Under the pieces are notes generated by a model. That model was not told the origin of the DNA, searched no databases, and saw only the letters and a program-made list of their open reading frames with translations. Positions 1-5,037 of a DNA stretch of 5,037 nt are shown here, one piece after another. A program made the translations under genes and the position numbers. The DNA is taken from contig DAOUPU010000185.1 in the NCBI GenBank assembly GCA_030625995.1, forward strand, positions 1 to 5,037. The letters are read 5' to 3'. Positions within the stretch are counted from its first letter, which is position 1. Every line of letters begins with the position of its first letter. Source of the DNA: Flavobacteriaceae bacterium. GTDB lineage: Bacteria > Bacteroidota > Bacteroidia > Flavobacteriales > Flavobacteriaceae.

Positions 1-141
1 ACCTATGACACAAATAAGAACGGAAAATGGGATACTGGAAATTTTTTAACCAGACGACAGCCGGAAGTAGTGTATTATTTTAAAAATATAATCAATGCAA
101 AGGCCAACTGGCAGGTGGAAGAAACGTTTAGGATGGAATAA
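1..141 (+). CDS. C-terminal end of an Ig-like-domain (SbsA/Big_5-type) exported protein, 5' truncated by window
   Basis: An open frame enters from the left edge in frame 1 and stops at TAA 139–141, leaving 46 residues. It contains an acidic D-T-N-K-N-G-K-W-D-T-G loop (fragment residues 3–13), then Q-P-E (20–22), a beta-strand-like V-V-Y-Y-F (23–27) and a late A-N-W (35–37) before the end. From memory, this order (DTNxNGKWDTG, then QPE, then xANW) matches the C-terminus of flavobacterial proteins annotated as Ig-like domain-containing lipoproteins, which carry an SbsA-like Ig domain near the N-terminus and a prealbumin-like fold at the end. The signal peptide and the Ig domain lie outside the window, so the assignment rests on the tail alone. 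Function is unknown. The gene converges on the Smr gene with 11 bp between the two stops. Confidence 0.72.
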   Translation, partial: TYDTNKNGKWDTGNFLTRRQPEVVYYFKNIINAKANWQVEETFRME

Positions 142-152
142 ATTTTACTGGG

Positions 153-704
153 CTATTTTGTATTTTGATTTATATAAACTTCTGTGGCCCCTTGACCATA
201 TTTCTGATACGAAGCATCATAAGATTGGATGCTATATTTTTTAAACAAAAAGTGAAGCTCACTTTTTAGCACACCTTCACCAACTCCATGAATAAAAACA
301 ACTCTCTGAATTTTATTCTTTATTGCGAATTCTAGTCTTTGTTTAGCAGTATCCATTTGTAGATCTAAAATGTCATAATTTGACATTCCTTTCGTATTCT
401 TAACCAGCTGATTTACATGCAGATCAACTTCCATCGGTGGAATTTTATCCTTTCTTGAATATTTCTTAGGAATAAGCTTTTTTTTATCGGATAAATTCTC
501 TTTTAAAAATTCGTTGTGATTCTCATCGCTTAAGAAATCGTGTAGGTTACCCTTTTGAATAATATCTTTGGATTCACAGTGATAAATAAAACCATCTTCA
601 CTTTGAACAATAATCACATCATTCTTTATTTCAACCACAACGCCTGAAATTGTATCATTGATCATAGATACCTCATCACCAATTTGAAATAGATTTATTG
701 ACAT
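153..704 (-). CDS. Smr-domain protein with N-terminal KOW/SH3-like region (DUF2027-type)
   Basis: This 183-residue protein has no signal peptide or membrane segment and is predicted cytoplasmic. Residues 8–50 are beta-rich and start G-D-E-V, with alternating strands (GVVVEI, DVIIVQ, FIYHC), like a small KOW/SH3 barrel. Residues 52–90 are a charged, lysine-rich linker. Residues 91–180 are a complete Smr domain: D-L-H at 94–96, H-G-V-G-E-G-V-L at 139–146 and Y-G-Q-G-A-T-E-V at 169–176. Smr domains bind or cut nucleic acids; E. coli SmrB cuts mRNA at collided ribosomes and needs its D-x-H motif, which is present here. I believe this architecture is the Bacteroidota DUF2027/Smr family, whose role has not, to my knowledge, been established. 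The ATG at 702–704 is chosen because the G-D-E-V barrel begins directly after it; no Shine-Dalgarno is visible, as is usual in the phylum. It lies 71 bp downstream of the PD40 gene on the same strand, so co-transcription is possible. Confidence 0.88.
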   Translation of the reverse strand: MSINLFQIGDEVSMINDTISGVVVEIKNDVIIVQSEDGFIYHCESKDIIQKGNLHDFLSDENHNEFLKENLSDKKKLIPKKYSRKDKIPPMEVDLHVNQLVKNTKGMSNYDILDLQMDTAKQRLEFAIKNKIQRVVFIHGVGEGVLKSELHFLFKKYSIQSYDASYQKYGQGATEVYINQNTK

Positions 705-775
705 GTAACAATAATAAAGTTTTTAATTAAACAAATATTTACAGGAAGATCCTTTAAACATGTATCAGAAATACT

Positions 776-1654
776 TTACTCGTCCACAACAACCGCAATT
801 TTTTTTCCATCAGGACTAACGGTGAGACGAGTTATATTGTTCATAGGAATTTTACTTTCAATTATTATGGCTTTCCATCCATTATCTTTTTTGGGATGAA
901 ATATATAAATAGCATCCTCTTTTCCCATTAAAATAGCACCATCAATGGTCCAGGTTAAATCCTCTGAGCCCTCGATAGGGTCTATGAGATATTTAGATTC
1001 ACTGGTAAGAGGGTTGATCTCATATATCTCAGGATTGCCATAACTTTTACTTATATAACTTATCCTGTCCAAACCAATTGAAAAAGGATTTGGAATTTTA
1101 TTGAGAGATCTACCAATATTTTGCGCTATGGGATATTTGATTTTATGTTTAAAATTTGAAACTTGTATGGTTTCAATATCTCCTAAAACATAGGTAATTA
1201 CAACATTTTTATTAAACCAAACATAATATCCTACATTCAAATTTGGTATTAAAACTACCGGTTCCTTATTACCATATGAATATTTATACAGGAATTGATT
1301 GTCATCCTCAAATCTCACACAAGTAAAATATTTTTTCTTTCCCATATATGGCGCAGGAGAGTATTCATTAACTTCAGTATCGGTGATCCAGGTTCTGTAT
1401 CTCTCTGCGATATCATATCTGGCAATATCGGTTTGTCCATCTCTGGTAGAAGTAAATAAGATGGAAGTCCCGTCTTCGGTAAAACTAGGTTGATTGTCAT
1501 ACCCAATGTTATTCGAAATATTAACTGGATTTGCTAAAGTATAGGAAGTATCAGATTTTTTTAAATCAAACAGATAGATTTCGGTTGCTTTTTGCGCAAA
1601 AATATTTACACAAAAGAAAAGCATAAAAACCGAGGGGATAATTTTTAAATGCAT
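776..1654 (-). CDS. Secreted PD40/TolB-like beta-propeller protein
   Basis: This is a 292-residue protein starting at the ATG complementary to 1652–1654. Residues 1–20 form a signal peptide with a hydrophobic core (IIPSVFMLFFCVNIFA) and likely cleavage at A20|Q21. PD40 (WD40-like, TolB-type) blades follow. The clearest is residues 55–82: Q-P-S-F-T-E-D-G-T-S-I-L-F-T-S, then R-D-G-Q-T-D-I and R-Y-D-I. Degenerate copies appear around 207–222 (G-N-P-E-I-Y-E-I), 231–252 (D-L-T-W-T-I-D-G-A-I-L) and 276–291 (L-T-V-S-P-D-G-K-K-I-A). No catalytic residues are recognisable, so a binding or scaffold role in the periplasm or outside the cell is inferred. The frame stays open 25 codons further upstream to an ATG at 1729, but that extension is low-complexity, precedes the signal peptide and overlaps a candidate promoter, so I reject it. 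The partner or substrate is unknown. Confidence 0.82.
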   Translation of the reverse strand: MHLKIIPSVFMLFFCVNIFAQKATEIYLFDLKKSDTSYTLANPVNISNNIGYDNQPSFTEDGTSILFTSTRDGQTDIARYDIAERYRTWITDTEVNEYSPAPYMGKKKYFTCVRFEDDNQFLYKYSYGNKEPVVLIPNLNVGYYVWFNKNVVITYVLGDIETIQVSNFKHKIKYPIAQNIGRSLNKIPNPFSIGLDRISYISKSYGNPEIYEINPLTSESKYLIDPIEGSEDLTWTIDGAILMGKEDAIYIFHPKKDNGWKAIIIESKIPMNNITRLTVSPDGKKIAVVVDE

Positions 1655-1683
1655 TGAAATTTTTTTAATAATAAATGATAGAA

Positions 1684-1717
1684 CGAAAGTAAACTTAATA
1701 AATTGAAAATAAAACAA
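1684..1717 (-). promoter_or_regulatory. Candidate Bacteroidota-type promoter of the PD40 gene
   Basis: On the minus strand, TTG (complement of 1715–1717) is followed after 23 nt by TACTTTCG (complement of 1684–1691), one mismatch from the Bacteroidota -7 box TAnnTTTG. The spacing is at the long end of the known range (about 17–23 nt). Transcription would start around 1675–1680, giving a short leader of some 20–25 nt to the ATG at 1654. This also argues against the longer open frame starting at 1729. The call is pattern matching only. Confidence 0.42.
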
Positions 1718-1793
1718 TTTATTTCTCAATTTTAATTTAATTCCATCGGCAGCAATTCATAAATCACTTTTCATTCTAAAAATCAAGGATCTG

Positions 1794-1822
1794 TTGCTTT
1801 GATAAATATTTTGATACTTTCG
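1794..1822 (+). promoter_or_regulatory. Candidate Bacteroidota-type promoter of the duplicated-domain protein gene
   Basis: On the plus strand, TTG at 1794–1796 is followed after 18 nt by TACTTTCG at 1815–1822, the same octamer as in the divergent candidate for the PD40 gene. Transcription would start near 1829 and leave a leader of about 109 nt before the ATG at 1938. A weaker, closer alternative is TTTG at 1855–1858 followed by TATTTTAA at 1879–1886, with two mismatches in the -7 box. AT-rich spacers give such matches by chance, so confidence is low. Confidence 0.3.
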
Positions 1823-1937
1823 GACTATAATTAGTACCCTTCGTCCTAATCTTCTTTGGTTTGTAAATAGAAAGTCGTTATTTTAAGTTGTAATCAGACC
1901 TTAATACTAAACATTATAAATTAAAATTCAATTAATT

Positions 1938-2720
1938 ATGAAGAAATTTGTACTACTGCTTGGCGTTATTATAATCAGTTTTAATTCATTTGCTCAGGAT
2001 AAACTATATCTGATATTTGAGTTTATGAAAGTGGATAATGAACAAGAAAGTGATTATAGGGAAACTGAGTCATTTTGGGAAAAAATTCATGAACAACGTG
2101 TTAAAAATGGAGATATTATAGGATGGGACCTTTGGTCCCTACAACCTGGAGGTGAAAGCCAGGGGTTTCAGTATCTGACGGTAAATTTGTATGATGATCC
2201 GGTAAAAATGTTCGAAGGATCTGGTGATTTTATGAAAGCAGTTAAAGCTGCGTACCCTGAGATGTCGGAAGAAGAACTAAGAAAAAAAATTGGAAAGTCC
2301 GGCGGGACCAGAGATCTGGCTGTAAGGATATATTTGGAACAAATAGCTGTCACAAAGGGCGATTTTGAAATGGCGATTGGAACTGTTGCTTCAATTGATA
2401 TGATGAAAGTTGAATTTGGGAACAGTAGTGCCTATGAAAAGGCGGAGAAGGAAGTGTTTCAGCCAATGCATCAAAAACAGGTGGACAATGGATCCAAAGG
2501 AAGCTGGGGATTGTTAAGGTTTATGTCGCCCATCGGAAGTGATACTTATGCATCGCATATAACAGTTAATATGTTTAAAGACTTTGAACAAGTTTTTAAT
2601 AGCAGCATGACAGGTGGTGAAGAATTAAACGAACAACAACTTAAAGCGGTTATGGATGGAATCGCTAAACGAGATATGAAATATGTGTATATGGCCAAAC
2701 TAATTAAAATGGCTCGTTAA
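1938..2720 (+). CDS. Secreted protein with two tandem copies of one ~110-residue domain, function unknown
   Basis: This 260-residue protein has a clear signal peptide (residues 1–19: M-K-K, hydrophobic core, N-S-F-A) with cleavage before Q20. I do not recognise a named family. The mature chain consists of two homologous halves, about residues 22–137 and 148–257. Matching elements are FMKVDN (29–34) with MMKVEF (155–160); Y40 with Y166; H51 with H178; VKNG (56–59) with VDNG (182–185); GWDLWSL (62–68) with SWGLLRF (189–195); YLTVNLYDDPVKMF (79–92) with HITVNMFKDFEQVF (207–220); and an end helix containing TRDL (124–127) with KRDM (244–247). The strand–helix–strand pattern resembles dimeric alpha/beta-barrel (ferredoxin-like, NIPSNAP/ABM-type) domains, so one chain may form a two-domain barrel; that is inference. 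The ATG is fixed by the signal peptide. A strong terminator follows 56 bp downstream, so it is likely monocistronic. Confidence 0.85.
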   Translation: MKKFVLLLGVIIISFNSFAQDKLYLIFEFMKVDNEQESDYRETESFWEKIHEQRVKNGDIIGWDLWSLQPGGESQGFQYLTVNLYDDPVKMFEGSGDFMKAVKAAYPEMSEEELRKKIGKSGGTRDLAVRIYLEQIAVTKGDFEMAIGTVASIDMMKVEFGNSSAYEKAEKEVFQPMHQKQVDNGSKGSWGLLRFMSPIGSDTYASHITVNMFKDFEQVFNSSMTGGEELNEQQLKAVMDGIAKRDMKYVYMAKLIKMAR

Positions 2721-2776
2721 TGTTAACTATACAATAGTAACCTAATATATTAACCTTAGAATCTTTGCTAAAATTT

Positions 2777-2808
2777 AAAATCCCAAAACATTAGTTTTGG
2801 GATTTTTT
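2777..2808. terminator. Strong intrinsic terminator, probably bidirectional
   Basis: A perfect 13-bp inverted repeat has left arm AAAATCCCAAAAC (2777–2789), loop ATTA (2790–2793) and right arm GTTTTGGGATTTT (2794–2806). On the plus strand the right arm runs into a six-T tract (2803–2808). On the minus strand the hairpin ends in TTTT and, after AAA, another TTTT. It sits between the convergent stops at 2720 and 2892 and can serve both the duplicated-domain gene and the esterase gene. Confidence 0.9.
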
Positions 2809-2891
2809 CAATCTCATTTTTCCTAATAAAACCCGACAAGCCACTTTTCATAACGATAAGAAAAGGGACCATTTAAGTTAATATTCAAGTA

Positions 2892-3815
2892 CTAATCTTT
2901 ACTATTCTCCAAAAACCAATTATATATGTCTTCACCTCCATAGACACGCCGCCAGGTATCATGTCCCATATCTTCATGAATGGTAAACCTGATATTGTCA
3001 TTACCAAGTGCTTCTAATTTATTGATTCCTGCGAAGAAATATTGTACTTGAACCGTATTATCTCTTCCACCTGCAAATGCCCAAACCGGAATTTTATGAT
3101 TAGCTAAAGATTCCATCAGTCTGGGATCTCCCCAGCCAACCACGGGGTTTATGGCTGCAAAACGTTCCGGATTTTTACTTGCGATATACCAGGTACCAAA
3201 CCCACCATAGCTCAATCCACTCAGATAAACCCTGTTTACATCGGCATGATAATCTTTTAAGGTCTTATCTATCATTGCCAATAGATCTTCTTCCTGATTA
3301 TCCCAACCGGCATCCGTACGAATGTTACCTGGAATAGTGTCAGCCACAATAGCACCACGCATTGGCTGATCGGACACAAAAATATTCGGTCTGTCAGGAA
3401 CTCCTTTTGCCAATCGCTTCGGAATCCATTCTGATGTTCTATTATCTATATAACTTATGCCAAGCGTATCCCGTCCAAACATATGCATTTGTGGTACGAT
3501 CATTATAAAAGGAAGGTCTCTTTTTTGTATCCAAGCCTCATAAAGTGGGCCATGGATCAAAGTATAGTCCAATTCTTCTTTTCCGTTGCCTCTTTCGCCA
3601 TCTCCATGTAAGAACATTAGAACCGGCCATTTTTTGTCAGAATTTTGATCATAGCCTTTTGGAAGATATAAAAAGTAATCACGCTCCGTATTGTCTGTTT
3701 TACTTGTATAGGAAATACGCAATAATTGCTCTTCTGATTTCAGTACCTCTTTCTTTGCACAAGAAATGATGATGATGCTAAAGATCAGAATGATAGAGTA
3801 TAAATAGTTCTTCAT
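2892..3815 (-). CDS. Lipoprotein alpha/beta-hydrolase (esterase, prolyl-oligopeptidase-like/CE1-like)
   Basis: This 307-residue protein begins with a lipoprotein signal peptide (hydrophobic residues 4–17, lipobox I-I-S-C with lipidated C19), which fixes the ATG at 3815 and places it in the envelope. The hydrolase fold carries an oxyanion-hole motif H-G-D-G-E-R-G (70–76), the nucleophile elbow G-L-S-Y-G-G with S202, the acid D252 in G-G-R-D-N-T-V, and the base H285 in G-H-D-T-W; the triad is complete. These motifs match the esterase group related to PHB depolymerases and feruloyl/acetyl esterases, often annotated as prolyl oligopeptidase family. The substrate cannot be read from the sequence; a carbohydrate or small ester is likelier than a peptide. 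Between V-P-Q (107–109) and W171 there is a segment of roughly 60 residues that I do not expect in short relatives and that could form a lid. It is a single gene, convergent with 1938–2720 and divergent from the Asp-box gene. Confidence 0.88.
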   Translation of the reverse strand: MKNYLYSIILIFSIIIISCAKKEVLKSEEQLLRISYTSKTDNTERDYFLYLPKGYDQNSDKKWPVLMFLHGDGERGNGKEELDYTLIHGPLYEAWIQKRDLPFIMIVPQMHMFGRDTLGISYIDNRTSEWIPKRLAKGVPDRPNIFVSDQPMRGAIVADTIPGNIRTDAGWDNQEEDLLAMIDKTLKDYHADVNRVYLSGLSYGGFGTWYIASKNPERFAAINPVVGWGDPRLMESLANHKIPVWAFAGGRDNTVQVQYFFAGINKLEALGNDNIRFTIHEDMGHDTWRRVYGGEDIYNWFLENSKD

Positions 3816-4082
3816 GAAATTGTTTTTAGAGATAATTATTATATTGCTTTAATAAAGTTCATCGTAAAAATAATTTTTTTTATTTAAAATAGAATAAATG
3901 AGATAAAAGAAATATTTATTTACTTATGAGACTGATATCGGCTCGAATGCTCCAATTTAACTAATCGAAAATAACAAAAAGACTTACAATTGAATATAGC
4001 TAAAATTAAAGATAGAAATAAGATATTTTCTTACCTTGTTCTAAATAATAACACTCTACTTAAGAGACTTAAATCAAATGGA
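3816..4082. other. AT-rich divergent spacer between esterase and Asp-box propeller genes
   Basis: This 267-bp spacer must hold the promoters of both flanking genes, but I find no convincing TTG…TAnnTTTG pair on either strand. On the minus strand the nearest -7-like match upstream of the esterase is TATTTTTA, with no properly spaced TTG. Short AT-rich inverted repeats occur (AATAAAT at 3893–3899 with ATTTATT at 3914–3920; TTAAG-AGA-CTTAA at 4060–4072), but they are not distinctive in such DNA. No RNA gene or small gene is supported. The plus-strand frame of the downstream gene is open from 3975, but without an upstream ATG. Confidence 0.5.
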
Positions 4083-5037
4083 ATGAAATATATGTTAAAT
4101 GCAAAGTTATTTTGGCTTTGTTTTGTTGTGACATTGTCTTTAAATGCGCAAAAATTGACATCTGAAACTTATGAAGGATTAGAATTCAGAAGCTTGGGCC
4201 CTTCCTTTACTTCAGGAAGAATAGCCGATATAGCAATTCATCCGGAAAATGAAAATATTTGGTATATAGCAGTGGGCTCGGGAGGTGTATGGAAAACTGT
4301 AAATTCAGGTACCACATGGAGTCCTATTTTTGATAAGCAAAAAAGTTATTCTATAGGATGTATAACAATTGATCCAAATAATTCAAGTACAATTTGGGTA
4401 GGAACCGGAGAAAATGTGGGAGGGAGGCATGTAGGTTATGGTGATGGTATCTATGTGAGTAAAGACGATGGAAAAACGTGGACGAATATGGGTCTGAAAA
4501 GATCAGAGCACATCTCGAAAATAATTGTTCATCCGGAAAATTCTGATGTTATTTGGGTAGCAGTTCAAGGTCCACTTTGGAGCAAAGGAGGAGAAAGAGG
4601 GGTTTATAAATCGATTGATGCTGGAAAAACTTGGAAAAAAACATTAGGTGATGAGGTATGGACAGGAGCTACTGACTTATTGATTGATCCTGATAATTCT
4701 GATATTCTCTTTGCAGCTACATGGCAAAGGCATAGAACAGTTGCCTCCTATTTGGGAGGCGGATCTGGCTCAGGAATTTATAAAAGTACAGATGGAGGTG
4801 ATAGTTGGATTAAAATGACAGAAGGCATACCGAAATCGAACTTAGGAAAAATAGGATTGGCAATCTCACCTTTTGATTCCAATGTAATTTATGCCGCTAT
4901 TGAATTAGACAGAACAAAGGGAGGCGTATTTATATCAAAAAATGGCGGGATCAGTTGGGTAAAACAATCGGATGCAGTAGCCGGCGCAACAGGTCCTCAT
5001 TATTATCAGGAAATTTATGCTTCGCCACATCAGGAAG
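4083..5037 (+). CDS. Secreted Asp-box (BNR/VPS10-like) beta-propeller protein, 3' truncated by window
   Basis: The frame runs from ATG 4083–4085 to the right edge: 318 complete codons, no stop. Residues 1–22 are a signal peptide (core LFWLCFVVTLSL, cleavage at A22|Q23). The rest is a run of propeller blades with five Asp boxes of the S-x-D-x-G-x-T-W type: T72–W79 (TVNSGTTW), S126–W133 (SKDDGKTW), S177–W184 (SIDAGKTW), S235–W242 (STDGGDSW) and S285–W292 (SKNGGISW), spaced 50–58 residues. Between them recur P-x-N/D-x-x-x-I-W/Y strands (HPENENIW, DPNNSSTIW, HPENSDVIW, SPFDSNVIY). This is the family annotated as VPS10/sortilin-like or BNR-repeat glycosyl hydrolase-like proteins; from memory, Bacteroidota members reach about 900–1,100 residues, so roughly two thirds is probably missing. 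No sialidase active site (F/YRIP) is seen in this part, so enzymatic activity should not be assumed. An ATG at 4092 is an alternative start that still keeps the signal peptide. Confidence 0.88.
   Translation, partial: MKYMLNAKLFWLCFVVTLSLNAQKLTSETYEGLEFRSLGPSFTSGRIADIAIHPENENIWYIAVGSGGVWKTVNSGTTWSPIFDKQKSYSIGCITIDPNNSSTIWVGTGENVGGRHVGYGDGIYVSKDDGKTWTNMGLKRSEHISKIIVHPENSDVIWVAVQGPLWSKGGERGVYKSIDAGKTWKKTLGDEVWTGATDLLIDPDNSDILFAATWQRHRTVASYLGGGSGSGIYKSTDGGDSWIKMTEGIPKSNLGKIGLAISPFDSNVIYAAIELDRTKGGVFISKNGGISWVKQSDAVAGATGPHYYQEIYASPHQE

Noticed and set aside
1299..1506. Short open frames on both strands inside the PD40 gene region
   Set aside because: They overlap the well-supported minus-strand PD40 coding frame and show no domain, signal peptide or start context of their own.
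2125..2139. Perfect 6-bp inverted repeat GGGACC-TTT-GGTCCC
   Set aside because: It lies inside the coding sequence (G-W-D-L-W-S region), has no T-tract and no second copy in a regulatory position, so it is probably a by-product of codons.
2168..2353. Minus-strand 61-codon open frame inside the duplicated-domain gene
   Set aside because: Its peptide is the reverse shadow of a real coding region whose two-domain structure is clear on the plus strand.
2844..2865. CTTTTC…GAAAAG inverted repeat upstream of the esterase stop, considered as a second terminator
   Set aside because: Only 6 bp of weak stem with a 10-nt loop and no T-run; the hairpin at 2777–2808 explains termination in both directions.
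3545..3769. Plus-strand 74-codon open frame opposite the 5' part of the esterase gene
   Set aside because: It is antisense to the lipobox and oxyanion-loop region of a complete hydrolase; the peptide resembles no family.
4060..4072. TTAAG-AGA-CTTAA inverted repeat just before the Asp-box gene start, considered as an operator
   Set aside because: Five AT-rich base pairs are expected by chance in this spacer and no second copy is seen.
3975..4082. Upstream extension of the Asp-box gene, frame open from 3975 with a TTG at 3990
   Set aside because: There is no ATG or GTG start, and the ATG at 4083 begins a complete signal peptide.
4743..4760. 6-bp inverted repeat GCCTCC…GGAGGC
   Set aside because: It lies inside the Asp-box gene and encodes part of a Gly-rich turn, with no T-tract; a terminator there would make no sense.
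1..5037. Search for a CRISPR array, toxin–antitoxin pair, defence island, transposase or phage genes
   Set aside because: No spaced direct repeats, terminal inverted repeats, small overlapping gene pairs or recognisable mobile-element proteins were found; the genes look like ordinary chromosomal envelope and housekeeping genes.

Overview
The window looks like a piece of a Bacteroidota chromosome, most likely from the class Flavobacteriia. The DNA is AT-rich. The start codons lack clear Shine-Dalgarno sequences. Three of the exported proteins have a signal peptide that ends just before Gln (…FA|QK, …FA|QD, …NA|QK), which is typical of this phylum. The best promoter candidates fit the Bacteroidota TTG…TAnnTTTG pattern. 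The protein families seen also fit: a KOW-like/Smr protein, a PD40 protein, an Asp-box propeller and the tail of an Ig-like lipoprotein. No rRNA, tRNA, CRISPR array, insertion sequence or phage gene was recognised.

Left part (1–1654): the last 46 codons of a plus-strand Ig-like-domain protein end at 141. They run tail-to-tail, with only 11 bp between stops, into a minus-strand gene (153–704) for a small protein with an N-terminal beta-rich KOW-like region and a C-terminal Smr domain. Upstream of it on the same strand, 71 bp away, lies a secreted PD40/TolB-like beta-propeller protein (776–1654). The two may be co-transcribed.

Middle (1655–2891): a 283-bp divergent spacer carries two candidate promoters that share the octamer TACTTTCG on opposite strands. 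To its right is a plus-strand secreted protein (1938–2720) that I cannot name. Its mature part is an internal tandem duplication of one domain of about 110 residues. A strong hairpin terminator (2777–2808) follows and probably serves both this gene and the convergent esterase.

Right part (2892–5037): a minus-strand lipoprotein alpha/beta-hydrolase with an intact catalytic triad is divergent from a plus-strand Asp-box (BNR/VPS10-like) beta-propeller protein. The latter runs off the window after 318 codons.

Four of the six genes encode exported proteins, each apparently in its own transcription unit or a very short one. They do not form a recognisable pathway or defence system. The window reads as ordinary flavobacterial chromosome with a high share of envelope and secreted proteins. 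The most interesting leads are the intramolecular duplication in the 260-residue protein, the stand-alone KOW-like/Smr protein and the roughly 60-residue insertion in the esterase.
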